DNA of 64,000 nucleotides from Haliotis asinina (Eukaryota > Mollusca > Gastropoda > Lepetellida > Haliotidae), in assembly GCF_037392515.1 (NCBI RefSeq), contig NC_090290.1, forward strand, positions 56,556,753 through 56,620,752, in the 5' to 3' direction. Below the pieces are notes generated by a model. It searched no databases. It was not told the origin of the DNA and worked only from the letters and a program-made list of their open reading frames with translations. Each line of letters starts with the position of its first letter. Within the stretch, counting starts at the first letter, position 1. The translations under genes and the position numbers were made by a program. This document shows positions 1 through 11,529 of this stretch, one piece after another.

Positions 1-624
1 ATTGAAGGATCAAGTTATAGGTCAAGTAATGTGGTGTACATCAAGTGAAATTTCAGATAATGTGATACTGTTTCTATCATGTCAGATAATCTGATACACA
101 TTGTATGACACCGACAGGTCTTGGAATGTGATTTACTTTGTATCACAGGTTCTCAAATGTGATACACATTGTATAATTGGTCAGAAAATGTGACAGAGAT
201 TGTATCGTGACTTTCTGTACTCAGCTAATTGTCTGTCTTCTGAAAGTTCACTTGTGATCTCGGAAGTTAGTGGCTGAAGGTCACACTGACCTGACTTGCA
301 GAATTTGAAGCTGGTCTCCAAATGTTACATTGACCTGACATACTGGCTTCAGGTTGAGTTTGAACGTATGACAGAACATACTTAGTGTCCAATTTCTAAA
401 ACCCCCTAGCTACTATGTGATATTTATTCTCCTGTTTCCTAAAATAGCGGATATGAAATAGTATTTGCAAGTGTGTTTTACTATTTAAATGAACAAAGAG
501 ATGATTCAGCAGTCCTGATGTTGTGAATCTTAGCAGTTACAAAATACAGGTTGATGCTACTGCAACGTTTTTGTAACATTCATTGTTAAAGAAACAGATG
601 TCAAATCAATTCTTGTTGTTTCAG
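1..624. other. Intron of the DUF4773-like gene with degenerate tandem repeats
   Basis: No coding exon is supported here. Positions about 45-215 hold four or five diverged copies of a 30-40 bp motif around 'aatgtgatacacattgtat'. The stretch ends in the acceptor at 622-624. An upstream exon must end in phase 1, and I could not find one in this stretch. Confidence 0.5.
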
Positions 625-3600
625 ATAAACGTGCCAAGGATTACATCAACTATGGCCCAGTCACCCCTCAGAAGAATGTCAAGGTCGCTGAACTGCCACC
701 CGTCAGAGTTTACACTCCTGCCAGACATGAAGTCATTGGGAAACCAAATCTGGTTCATGAACCACTTGAGAGACTTCCACAGAATCAGACTGTTTCTGTC
801 AATAGAACACACACTGATACTGTCAACAGAACAGTCCTTGTTACCAAGTTAATGAATAAAGAAAATGTTACGTTATCAAAAGATGGCATGTTCAAAGACT
901 GGATGAACATTGGCAATGTGGGTGCTCACATCCGCAACAAGACCTATGAAATGGGAGCCCGATTTAAAAATAAGACTTACGAAGTCGCAGAGACCATGAA
1001 AAATAAAACATTACAGCACCTGGCTGTTTTTGGGATGGGTAAAAATCATAATCTTGTGCGATATATATTTGAACCCCATCGATGGAACTTGACAGTGTCT
1101 TTTGAGGACATTGGGAATATCATGAAAGATACAGAGTTTCTGAACAAGCTACACCCCCTGGATTTGTCAGCCCCAGTTTTGTCTAGTTCTAAGAACAGGA
1201 CTGCCAACTATACATACAATATGCCATTTCATGTGGGTTTCTGTGACTGTTACGAACACCACTGTGTTTGCTGTGCCAGGATAGCCAACAAGAGGCTGCA
1301 TCTCAATTCAACAACGTGTACAAACTTCACATTTGTTTCTAAATCACAGGTAATCCAGAATGACATGCTTCTTAACACTGTGTCTTTGTTGTCTGACATG
1401 GCAGTCAGCCAGATTTCTGGAAATTACACAGTAGCATAGAAATAATGAAGGGACATTAGGGTAGCTTAGTGCTTAAGTGTTCACTCGTCATACTAAAGAC
1501 GCAGTTTCAGTTCCCCATATGAGTACAATGTATGAAGCCCATTTTAGGTTATCCCCACCGTGATATTCCTGGAATATTGCTTGAAGAAGTGTAACCTAAA
1601 ATGTGGAAAACAGAAAAGTATAATACTTTTTGGATCACAACTTCTTTATTTCTATGACGCGACATTTCAGCATAGCGTCTTGCTTGAAAACGGTATGAGA
1701 AGCTATGCTGAAACGTTGCATCATAGAAATAAAGAAACCGTTCTCTATAAAGTATTATACTTTTCTATTATCCATCAACTTCTAAAATGCCAGTCAAACA
1801 GATCACTTCATGTGAATGTCAAGGTGAACTTCAGTAGTTTTATGAGGATCTTTCCTTTTTTTGTCTTTGGCTGTCTCAGTGACCTTGGTCTAAAGTAATA
1901 CATTGCTACACACACTTGCATGTGTGTTGTTCATTAGTGCTGTAAACTTGAATCTAACTTTAAACACGTTGTCACTTCAACTGGTTTGTCTGCTACAGAC
2001 TTGTTTCTCAGTCGCCATACCTGTAATAGTGCTGACTGTGGTCTAGAGCAACTGTCTGTCAGATATTGAAGATATTCTCGAAATATTTTGTCAGGCCAGA
2101 CCAATTTTATTTCTTGTTTTACAGATTTTGTCTTCAGAAAAAAAAAAATTTCGACAGGAGGGAAAAAAATATATAAAAATCACAAGTGAAAGTTATGTTT
2201 CCTTTAAATACTTTAATTATGGGGTAAAAAAACAATGAAAAATATTTTTTGTATGTTTCCATTTTGGCCAACAAAACATCAGGATTTTATTTTTTTAGCT
2301 AAGAAAATTTATTAATTTTTTTTCGTATTCGTGAAAAAATATGACCATCAGGATCTATCAGGATCCATTAACCAAGAAATATGATTGTCTGGCCTCATGT
2401 TGGTATGTTCACTTTGCACTTTGATCGAAGACTCAGGTTTAATTCGACTCATGGGTACAATGTGTGGAGCCAATTTATGGTGTTCCTGGCTATGATATTG
2501 CTGGAATATTGGTAAAAGCAATGTAAAATGTGTGTACTTGAGTCCCCCACTTGAAACAGGTAATCTGTAATAGCCCACATAAGTCATGGGTTAATCTCTT
2601 AATATGCCCCTGTCCTACTCACAAAGTGGATAAGTAAACATTTAACACAGTCTTGCTTACCCAGAACTCTATCTTATGCCCAAGTCGCATTCAATGACAA
2701 CAGTACAGGTCAAATATTGATTATTGGGACAAGTGTTTGTAAGTAGAAAAATATTCTTAAAGCATGAACATATTTTCTGAGCCAATAAAGCAACCTGTTT
2801 TTGAAATATTACTGCTAGGTTCAAACTATCTTGTGCATTTTATACACGAACAAGATAACTTTCCCAATTCAAGCAATTGACCTTCAAGATCATAGGCCGT
2901 TTAGAATGCAAGTTCAGCTTATTAGGTTTAAAATATCATTTAAATAATATTTACTCAATGTGTGGTGTCCTCTGCCATGATTTGACTGGAATATTGCTAA
3001 AAGCAGCATAAAACTAAACTCACACTCACTAATCATGCTAATTACTACTTGTGTCGATTGGCTACTTGTTACATCACCCAAGTAGCTACTGCCTCCATGT
3101 AGCTACTTCTTTGAGCTGGTTGGTAGGGGAGGGGAGGTTGGGAGTGGGAGTGGGAGGTTAGTAGGGGAGGGGAGGTTGGTAGGGTATCCTAGTGGTTAAA
3201 GCATTCGCTTGTCATGCTGAAGATCTGGATTTCATTCCCCATATGGGTGCAATGTACGAAGCCCATTTCTTGCGTCCCCCCGCGATGATATTGCTGGAAT
3301 ATTGCTAAAAGTGACATCAAACCAAACTCACTCATTTTATCAACCAATGACTTACGTCTACTGGCTATTCACATTAACAAGCAGTTTGTATCAACTAACT
3401 ATTGGTATTTACTTGATATTTGTATCAACTGGCTTCCCCTATCTATTGGCTGCAGCATCCAGGTTCACATATGGTCAATCGTCCTGCAGCAGTTTCTAAC
3501 AGAAACTTGTGTGTGTAACATGTTTTCCAATGAGGAGATAATTCGTTTTGGTTGATGAACATCATCAAGCTGACCTGGTTGTCTGTGTCATCTTTCACTG

Positions 3601-6600
3601 ATGGTGTGTTGCTCATCTTACAGATGCAGATGCTGGCTTATTACCTGCTGTAGTGTTTATTGTCAGGGTAGAGATTGCAATCTGGTAGAATCAGGTATTC
3701 TGCCAGTAGAGATTGCGATTGGAGTCTGTACTGGTAGAGACTCTGATTATGTAAAATGACCTATGCAATCACAATCCCTACCAGCAGAAGCTCAAATCTG
3801 TCAGGGTGGAAATTGCAAGTCTACACTTATGCAAAGCAGTGAATATTTAGAAAAAACATATTTTCATATATTGTAGAATGTAAACATAAAACAGCGTGTC
3901 ACACTTTCTTTACATGCTGGTGTTGAATGTAGGAAAAATCAGTATTTTCAGGTTGGAGTGTTTGATCTTTTAGGTGTGAGGAAAAACTTAGTGATTTACT
4001 TATTTTCACTGGTATCTTCATTGTTACCTATTTTGCAAGTAAGATGTCTAAATATTGTAATAAATGTATCTAACTGGAAATGGTCTATACCTGAGTAAAA
4101 TGCATATTATTGTTCAGCAAGTAAAGTGTCTTTTTTGTTGTCCCACAGTTAAATCAGCATTTCTACCATGAATTAGATGGATCAGAGATTCTTTGAGTAT
4201 AGACTCTGATCGCCATCCCTACTGTTAGAGACTCTGATCGCCATCCCGACTGTTAGAGACTCTGATCGCCATCCCTACTGTTAGAGACTTTGATCACCAT
4301 CCCTACTGTTAGAGACTCTGATCGCCATCCCGACTGTTAGAGACTCTGATCGCCATCCCTACTGTTAGAGACTTTGATCACCATCCCTACTGTTAGAGAC
4401 TCTGATCGCCATCCCTACTGTTAGAGACTTTGATCACCATCCCTACTGTTAGAGACTCTGATCGCCATCCCGACTGTTAGAGACTCTGATTGCCATCCCT
4501 ACTGTTAGAGACTTTGATCACCATCCCTACTGTTAGAGACTTTGATCACCATCCCTACTGTTAGAGACTTTGATCACCATCCCTACTGTTAGAGACTCTG
4601 ATCGCCATCCCTACTGTTAGAGACTTTGATCACAATCTCTGATTCTACCAGGTCGCAGTCTCTACCCTGTTGGGCATGTGTTAAATTCTTGTTGGGAAAT
4701 AAGGATCAGTTATCTTTTGAGGACTTGGGATTCGTGGGGAAACATGATGCTTTATTCATTTTTCTGGGATTTATGGGTAGGTAGACTTGAAGGAGATTTC
4801 AGTGAAGTCAGTTGTTTTAGCCTTTGAAGGGATGTTTTGTTAGGTTGTTGTGAGTCCTAAAGGCAGCACATAGGTTTGAATCCTGAAGAGGATTTCGGGG
4901 TAGTCAGGTCTGAATCCAGATGAGGATTGTGAAGCAGATAGGTTTTAGATAGGTTGAGAGTAGGTAAGCTTAAACCCTGAAGAAGATTTTGGAGTAGGTA
5001 GGCTTGAAACCTGAAGGGGATTTTGGAGTAGGTAGGCTTGAAACCTGAAGGATATTTTGGAGTAGTTAGGCTTGAAACCTGAAGGGGATTTTGAAGTAGG
5101 TAGGCTTGAACCCAGAGGAGGATTTTTGAGTAGATGGGCTTGAACCTTGATGGAGATTTTGGAGTGGGTAGGCTTGAATCCAGAAGTGTGTTTAGAGGAA
5201 GAATGCACCCTCAGTGCCCAACACCTTTATGTGTGCCAATTGCTATTCATTTAGCTGCACTATCCCACTATCAAACATAATTTTGGTCTTACATTTCAGG
5301 AAATAGTCTTGGAAGTATTATTGGACTCGAAGCCGATCTACAAAAATGTTGTATCAGGTATGTATGACATTGTAGGTATGAACTGATAATGAAATAATCA
5401 GTCACTTTCCTATAATTATCCTGTAAAACATCAGGATTCAAATATGCTTGATTTATATGGCTGCACAGAAAAAATATGCACGTGTTTACATCATACAAAC
5501 TTTGTTCAGTGGTCGTTTGGTAACTGTATCAGCTTATTCTCACAGTTTCTGAACCATATAGCTTACAGGTTGGATTTGTCCAGTGATGTCCACTATGGCT
5601 ACTCTGCACATGCACATCCTGTGTATAATGAATGTGATCAGATGCACCACGTTTCTCATCTTGCCCTTGCACACTGAACTGCAGATAGTGGACGGGGATA
5701 GTGGTGTTCTGATTAGTTCAAACAATCGAAGATTGGTTGCAATGACCAAACGACCAAGCATTCAATCCTATGTTTTCATAATCGAACACAAACGGTAATG
5801 AAGCAATCATCAAGATTTCAACTAATTCCCAACATTGGGTAGTGGTAGCCCAGTGGATAAAGCATTTTGCTTGTCATGCCAGAGACTCGGGTTTGACTCC
5901 CCAAACAGGGTGGTAGAGTAGCCTTGTGGTTAATGCATTTGCTTGTCATACCAAATACTGGGGTCGATTTCCCTGATGGGTGCATGTATGAAACCCAGTT
6001 TTGGTGTCCCAACCCAGATATTGTGAGAATATTTCCAAATATTGCTCGCTTACTTTCCATGGCAGACTGATAATGATGCTGTCTCTCATCACTGAACCAT
6101 AATATTTCCCTACTCCTTCCTACACTGAACAAGCCCCAAATGAAGCAAGTCTAGATAATTTTCAGTTCAGCTCACCGGGGCGCCTTTTAAATTTAAATGG
6201 AGTTGGTTCCCCTTCAAATATATACTCTTCAAAAAAAGTAGGGGATCTTCATTTTCTTTAATTTATGATTTAAAATATTTAGGAGATTTATAAGAGTCCA
6301 TCAATGTTGATATGATATTATTGAATGTTTTGAGAGGGCATCACCATTTGCACTTCCTTACAACCTTAGTTACTTGGACTTTAGTCACTTTTGAAATATG
6401 ATTGGTGTATGGCATGTAATTTGCATGTATACGATTTTCATTTTAAAACAAATGACTAGAAGCAAACACTGACAAATGTGTGATGCAAGATGAGACGTCT
6501 AATAGACTGTGCAGTGAAGGTGAATTAGCTATTTCATCATTGTGCTTGGGTGCCATAATACACATGTTTCATATCAATGGCTCAGGTCTTAGTACAGCAC

Positions 6601-8838
6601 AGCTACTGAAATAAAGGATATATAGATAACCTCTTTGTTGTGCTACACATTATACGGGAAATAAGGCAGAAGAGGATTGAAGTCAGAAAACCTCTGAAGT
6701 GAAACCACAGCTGGTGTATCTTCATTCTACCATGACTCAGTGACAAACACAGAAACTTTTATGTCAGAAATCATCAATGATACAGCATAATGGTTCAGGC
6801 ACATATTTCAAACAAGATGAAATGGATGACTTTAGGGATCAGTAAAGATTAATTTAAATTAAGAACTGTACAAACTTTAGGGTGCAGTTGTGGACAATTT
6901 CATTTGAGAGCGTCACTTACTTTATTTTGTCATGATTCCTCTCGTGAAGAAACAAAAGAATACCTCTTTTGCATGGACAGGTTATTTGAAAATGTAATGT
7001 AGAAATTTAATGAGCTAATTTAAGTACATCTTTGCGTTCAAGAGAGACATTTGTCATGGATGATTATTGACTTAGCTTACAAGAAAATTTTCACAACAAT
7101 GTTAAGAAGATAATGTTTGTCAACTCTTTATTGAACATGTTTATTGTCTTCCAGACAAAGGTTTTGGCTATTGTCTAACGTAGATAATTATCCAAGCTAT
7201 CTAGCTATTAGATGTTGTGAAGATATCAGGAACGACTGAAAATGTGTCTCCTTATCGCATGTTATGTAATTGATTTCATGAGAGTTGTTCCAAGTTTTGT
7301 AAGGGTTTGCAACTTCCTGTACAGAGTTGCCTCCCTTGGGAGTATCAGAATCCTATGATGAAGGGCTCAAGTTTCATATTTACTCTGATTATGTTTTTAA
7401 GTTGTATCAATATACCCCATGATACTTGTGCTGATGATGACATCAGAGGCATTACCGTAACCGGTTAATGTTTCTAACTTATGCAGGTAAAAAGAGATAA
7501 CACTGTTAAAATGTCAATCAGTCCAACTCCCTGAACACTGGAACATTCAGCTAACAGCTACTGTTGAAACTATGGATTGCCATTTGTTCTGTCTACAACT
7601 CCTTTTGATATGGTAGCGTTTTGCAAAGAACTGTAATCAGTCTCAGTAAACTTAGCCTCAGTACTTTTCGTTACACTCCACCACTGAGTCTAACAAAACC
7701 TTATGGGAGGTCGCGTCAGGTAACCTTTGAGATTGGCCAATCAGAACACAGCTTACCAAATCGCGAAAGTGGACATTCTCACATACCTTTTGAACTTTTT
7801 ATCTCGAAAAGGTTCGTACCCGAACAAATCCGAATGCTATATAGCGTACGCTCGCTTCCGGTTGATGCACATGACGTACGTACAAACATGATAACAGTGA
7901 GTGAACAGTCGTTGAAAATAGTGTCTTGGGCAATATTCAAGGATGTCATCTTGCGGAAATATTAGCTAATGGTAACCATGTCAACAGAAACCCCAAAGCC
8001 TATATACTGCAGGTCAAATAACTGTGTTATATGCGGATTTTTGTTTGTGGAGAGGTCTGTGTCGGTGACCTGAATATTTTGAAAGTCCCTCCGATCCCTA
8101 AATAGTAGCCGTTGTCTGATTGGTTAAATCTATTTAACTGTCTGACGTTTGACTGGACAGTCATTGGTCGCACAAAGTTACCTGACACAACCTTCTACTA
8201 GATTTTGTTAGACTCAGTGGTGGAGTGTAACGAAATACACTGAGACTAAGTTTACTTAGACTGGAATTGTAATATATTGTTTTATCACTGAACTCCTCTT
8301 TTTTTCTTTTTGTTTTTTTTCCATATTTTGTTCCCTCTTTGCCAGTGTTACATACAGCATAGCTGACATCCAGGTTAGCGATGCAATATTGTTTCTGTGG
8401 GTGTTCAAAGGATATACAGGGGAAGAAGGTTTATATTTCCATTAGGACAAACATCATTCACATACTTACTCGCCTACATTCAACTCGATAGAAATCTGCT
8501 GGCCTTGTATCACATGTTAAATTTAAACTCCTTTTATCTTCACATGTCAGTAATTGTGCACTAATGTTTTTGTTGCAGCTGAGTTACCTCCCTTGGTGTG
8601 TTTGGGGACGTATCCCAAGGTCGTGGATATCTGCATACACTTCTTCAATATGACGTTCAAAGTGAACTTCCACCATGAACATAAGACACAGCTGTTGGGC
8701 TGCACAGACTTTAGCCTCAATCTTTATAATAAGACGATTGGGTCCTTCCCAGTTGACTGTTTCCAGATTCCGGGAGATCCAAACCACAAACACAAAGACA
8801 GCTTGAATCTCTTCAACTTCCCCAACTGGATGCCTTAG
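625..8838 (+). CDS. DUF4773-like secreted glycoprotein, 3' three exons (5' partial)
   Basis: Three exons join in frame: 625-1349, 5300-5357 and 8579-8838, with stop TAG at 8836-8838. Acceptors are TTTCAG, TTTCAG and TTGCAG; donors are CAG/gtaatc and CAG/gtatgt. Phases (1 in, 0, 1) agree at every junction. About 346 residues are visible, and the start lies upstream because exon 625 opens on an acceptor. The core has a C-x-C-x4-C-x-C-C cluster (FCDCYEHHCVCCARI), then CTNFTF, a short beta-rich stretch from the 58-bp exon, then ELPPLVC and DICIHFFNMTF. That order and spacing match what I recall of the secreted, arthropod- and mollusc-rich DUF4773 family, whose function is unknown. There are 14 N-x-S/T sequons, and an N-terminal region with three NKT-bearing 11-residue repeats (927-1025). 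A signal peptide is expected in the missing exon but is not seen. The 58-bp exon is short but restores both phase and domain continuity, so I trust it. Confidence 0.75.
1447..1600 (+). repeat. tRNA-derived SINE, family A
   Basis: It starts with a tRNA-like head (A-box region 'gtagcttagtgcttaagtg', B-box-like 'cagtttcagttcccc') and continues with the family body 'tgatattcctggaatattgc'. It lies in intron 1 of the DUF4773-like gene. It is diverged from the better copies at 3178 and 17335. Confidence 0.75.
1613..1765. repeat. Foldback hairpin element (about 153 bp)
   Basis: The two arms are near-perfect reverse complements. The left arm has gaaaagtataatacttt, cttctttatttctatga and tttcagcatagc. 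The right arm carries the complements in reverse order, ending in attatacttttc. The loop is about 20 bases. It is probably a small non-autonomous DNA transposon. Transcribed as part of the intron it would fold into a long hairpin. Confidence 0.7.
2440..2531 (+). repeat. SINE family A, 3' half
   Basis: It contains 'gactcatgggtacaatgtg' and 'gatattgctggaatattgg', the body and tail of family A without a recognisable tRNA head. It directly precedes the unclassified repeat at 2532. Confidence 0.6.
2532..2952 (+). repeat. Unclassified interspersed repeat, copy 1
   Basis: About 420 bp is matched, collinear and in the same orientation, by 23602-24032. Shared blocks include 'caaatattgattattggga' and 'cattttat.cac'. 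No open frame spans both copies, and no terminal inverted repeats or tail are evident. The superfamily is unknown to me. SINE-A pieces flank this copy on both sides. Confidence 0.6.
2953..3035 (+). repeat. SINE family A, tail fragment
   Basis: It holds 'gactggaatattgctaaaag', then 'cataaaactaaactcacactcact', the conserved 3' tail with its short ACTC-type end. The head is absent. Confidence 0.6.
3178..3340 (+). repeat. SINE family A, near full length
   Basis: A tRNA-like head ('cctagtggttaaagcattcg', 'gatttcattcccc') is followed by the conserved body 'gatattgctggaatattgc' and the tail 'aaaccaaactcactcatt'. It lies in intron 1 of the DUF4773-like gene. G-rich tandem sequence (3123-3180) precedes it. 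Confidence 0.85.
4202..4640. repeat. 28-bp minisatellite, about 15 copies
   Basis: Unit: ttagagact.tgatc.ccat then ccctactg. 'gactctgat' recurs exactly every 28 bases. Two variants alternate, 'ctctgatcgcc' and 'tttgatcacc', which gives a partly regular higher-order pattern. The same words occur singly at 3660-3810, suggesting the array grew from flanking sequence. It lies in intron 1 of the DUF4773-like gene. Confidence 0.9.
4960..5190. repeat. 34-bp minisatellite, about 7 copies
   Basis: 'ggcttgaa' recurs at 5001, 5035, 5069, 5103, 5137 and 5171, exactly 34 bases apart. More decayed copies reach back to about 4785. It ends about 110 bp before the 58-bp exon at 5300. Confidence 0.9.
5835..6045 (+). 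repeat. SINE family A, two heads in tandem
   Basis: Two tRNA-like heads follow each other (5835-5908 and 5909-5980), each with 'gtagcc..gtgg.taa..cat' and a B-box-like sequence. Only the second continues into the body. This looks like one SINE inserted at the body junction of another, or a head duplication. Confidence 0.7.
6046..7627. other. Intron 2 sequence, unique and AT-rich
   Basis: No coding exon, RNA gene or clear repeat is seen. Base composition resembles the surrounding intron. Confidence 0.5.
7638..8263. mobile_element. Mutator-like MITE with 10-bp target duplication
   Basis: A 626-bp element starts CAGTCTCAGTAAACTTAG and ends CTAAGTTTACTTAGACTG. Terminal inverted repeats are about 85-110 bp and highly similar, sharing 'cgttacactccaccactgag' and 'tgtcaggtaac'. 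It is flanked by gaactgtaat (7628-7637) and gaattgtaat (8264-8273), a 10-bp duplication with one difference. Long TIRs plus a 9-10 bp duplication are the hallmark of the Mutator superfamily. No transposase is encoded, so it is non-autonomous. It lies in intron 2 of the DUF4773-like gene. Confidence 0.85.
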
Positions 8839-10650
8839 TTACCATAGTTACAGAAGCTGTAATAGCTACCAATGTCTTACATACTTTCACTAGACATATA
8901 TTATGTTGTTAAAGGTAGCCATTGTGTGCTTATTACAAGTGCTGGTTAATACCAAAACTTGGATTATTACAACTTTAGGGGTTTATATTTTTTCAAATAT
9001 TAGTCTTGAAGATTGATTAAAAGTTTGTTCATATTCTTGCCCAAACTATATACAGTGAGACGCCGGATAGCTGGACACATTCGTTTTTGCGTATATCGTC
9101 TGCATAACTGAATATCTGAATACCTGGATTTCTGTCATCCAGACTTCATTGTTGAAATGGTAGCAAGCATTCACTTCTTGGTTTAAATCATCTCCAAAAA
9201 AGCATGGTCATTTTGATTTGCCAATTACAATTCCTTAAGTGTCAGACAAACCTACCTATCACCACCAATACCCTACTGATTGTCATTAATCCGGATTAGC
9301 AGACCATGTCTCATGTCAAAACATGTGGACTCTCCCGCTTCACTTCACATGGTCAGCGGTAGTAACAGGTCTGCATATGGATAAGTGAGTCAGTTTTGTG
9401 TTGAGTTAGCTGGTTTGTTTGTAAAATTTACCATCTGGAAATGGAAAGCGAATATCCATTAGAGACAGTTGCTTTTATGGCGTAAGAGATAATTGAGTGG
9501 ACGGTGAGGTTTCTGGATATTTGGGGTCTGGGTATGTCACTGTATAAAATGTTTTTTTGAGAAATATGTCCAGTTACAGTAGTTGTTACATCTGGTGTTT
9601 TGTGTGACAATTTGGTCACATGTTAATTTAGGTCTTCCTGTCTTTGAGTATCGCCCAATGGCTTTCTTTAAGACACTGTTCCACAAAGCTTTAAGAAGGT
9701 GCTAGTCAACATTACAGTCCATGCAAGTATGAATTAAGTCATTTGAACTCAACTTCATTTATCTGAAATCACAAACTTTTATCAAGATCTATTTTTGAAT
9801 GCCTCATGATTTTTTAAAGTCTTTTAGTGGTAATTATATTTTTCAGATAAATTATTAATTTTGAAATGGTAGGCCAGTGTTGTACTGGAATTTGGACACA
9901 CTGAGCAAAACATTTCTGTGTTTCTTCAGGAAGTAAGGAAATTAAAACTACTGGGCAAAAATCATGATATTGATAATTTTCTGTGCAGTTATGTGTGTGG
10001 TGTTAAGATGGCATTTCAATGGAACGTCATGTTTATTTTAAATTTTAATCTTCTGAAATTTGAATCTGAGAGAATCTCAAGTTTGTCCAACCAAACAGTA
10101 GGATTGGACATGGCAAGAAATGCAGGGCTTTAGTGACTAGATGTGGTGAGTTAGTCGTGATATTCCGCTGTGGGTCGGCCAAGGATCTTTGTACAATATA
10201 TGTTTCTGATGTTTCACACAGTATGTGTATATGGCAGCTGAAAGTGTCAAGTAGTTTCTGAAACAAGTTTTGAGAAATGGAATAAATATGAAGTCGATTT
10301 TATCATTAACCTCAGTATGTAGTACAGTTAGGGCGAAAATGCTAAATATGTGATAAGTATGCAAATTTCCATTGTTCCTGGATGAATGCCAACAATTTAT
10401 TCAGGTTTTGCTAAACTGATGAGTTTTGTGATGTACATATAAGTTATATTGACTGGTACACGGCTGTTGATCATGTGGGACAATGTGCTATGGACATCAG
10501 TGTCATACTGTGGGTAATGTACAATGCTAAGGCTACGGTAGACTAAAAGTGATTATTGTGCCTATTTTTCTCAAAAGTGGAGGGATGGTGAAGCAGCTCG
10601 GTTGTGGTACTTCAGGACCATTCATTGTTTATGGCTGGGGGTTGGTTTTG
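8839..10650. other. Downstream region of the DUF4773-like gene
   Basis: This is probably 3' UTR and flanking DNA. The first canonical AATAAA I see on this strand is at 10281-10286, so a long UTR is possible but not shown. Open frames are short and have no recognisable domain. Confidence 0.35.
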
Positions 10651-10657
10651 GGTTGGG

Positions 10658-11520
10658 TTGAGTTCACCCATAGGCAAATTGTAGTGCAAATGGGGTTGCG
10701 CAGCATAGAGAATATGACAAGTCTTCTTATATGCGAGCGATGCGAGCAAAGTTTGGCAACATACTTTCCTTGCTTTTGTTCGAAAAATATTTTTCATGTC
10801 AAAATAAACTATCGCCACCATCAAAGGTACACTCCCATTTCCTCACTTGACTGTGCTCTCACATTTTCAACACCATGTTTAATAATTACTCACATGAAAT
10901 ATGTTTTATTCAACATTTTATGCGCCATTCATGGTATTCAGATCGTTCTTCGCCTCCATTACCCTTGACAGCTTCCAGTTGAACGGAGTGAAGGAACATG
11001 AATAAGCAGAAATTAAAAAGAAATACCATATTGCCTAATTTTATCGTGAACCTGTTGGAGTTTATTTGTCTTATCTGCCGTCGCTATTGTTAGAATTTTC
11101 TCAAAAATTCCCTACATAAAAACACTTCTGGCGTAATAGGTGAATGATGCTGTAAGTATTTCATATGGAATAATACCCTCCTGTTCCTTCACTCCGTTGA
11201 ACCGAAAGCTGGAAGGGGGAATGTAGGCGAAGAACAGTCTGATATACCACAAGTTGCGCTTAAAATGTTGAATAAAAAGTATTTCACGTGAGTAATTGTA
11301 CAACATGGGGTTGGAAATGTGAGAACACAACCCGATGAAGAAATGGCTGTATAGTTTTGAGGGTGGCGATGTTTTGTTTTGACTTGAAAAATATTTTTCG
11401 AACCAAAGCGAGGAAAGGATGTTCCCAACCTTTGCTCGCTTCGCTTGCATGTAAGACGACTGGTCATTTTCTCTATGCTGCACAACCCATTTGCATTACA
11501 GTTTGCCTGTGGTTCAACCA
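10658..11520. repeat. Long inverted repeat, arms about 350 bp, spacer about 180 bp
   Basis: The left arm (about 10658-11002) and right arm (about 11182-11520) are imperfect reverse complements over their whole length. Shared blocks include 'cgaaaaatatttttca.gtc', 'tcaacattt.a.gcgc' and 'ggagtgaaggaac'. Both arms translate openly for about 84 codons, but the frames lack any domain. I read this as two inverted copies of one repeat, or one large foldback element. An RNA across it would form a long duplex. Confidence 0.75.
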
Positions 11521-11529
11521 TGGGGGTGG

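Noticed and set aside
1350-1439. Read-through of exon 625-1349 to the stop at 1437
   Set aside because: It ends the protein before the conserved ELPPLVC and DICIHFF blocks. The donor at 1350 with the 5300-5357 exon restores both phase and the domain.
4202-5190. CRISPR-like arrays (28-36 bp regular repeats here, at 34.3 kb and 47.8 kb)
   Set aside because: Units are contiguous with no unique spacers and there are no cas genes. They are eukaryotic minisatellites.
8579-8583. Alternative acceptor GAG/TTA at 8584 that would join directly to 1349 or 1430
   Set aside because: It skips the first AG, which has the better context, and becomes unnecessary once the 58-bp exon is included.
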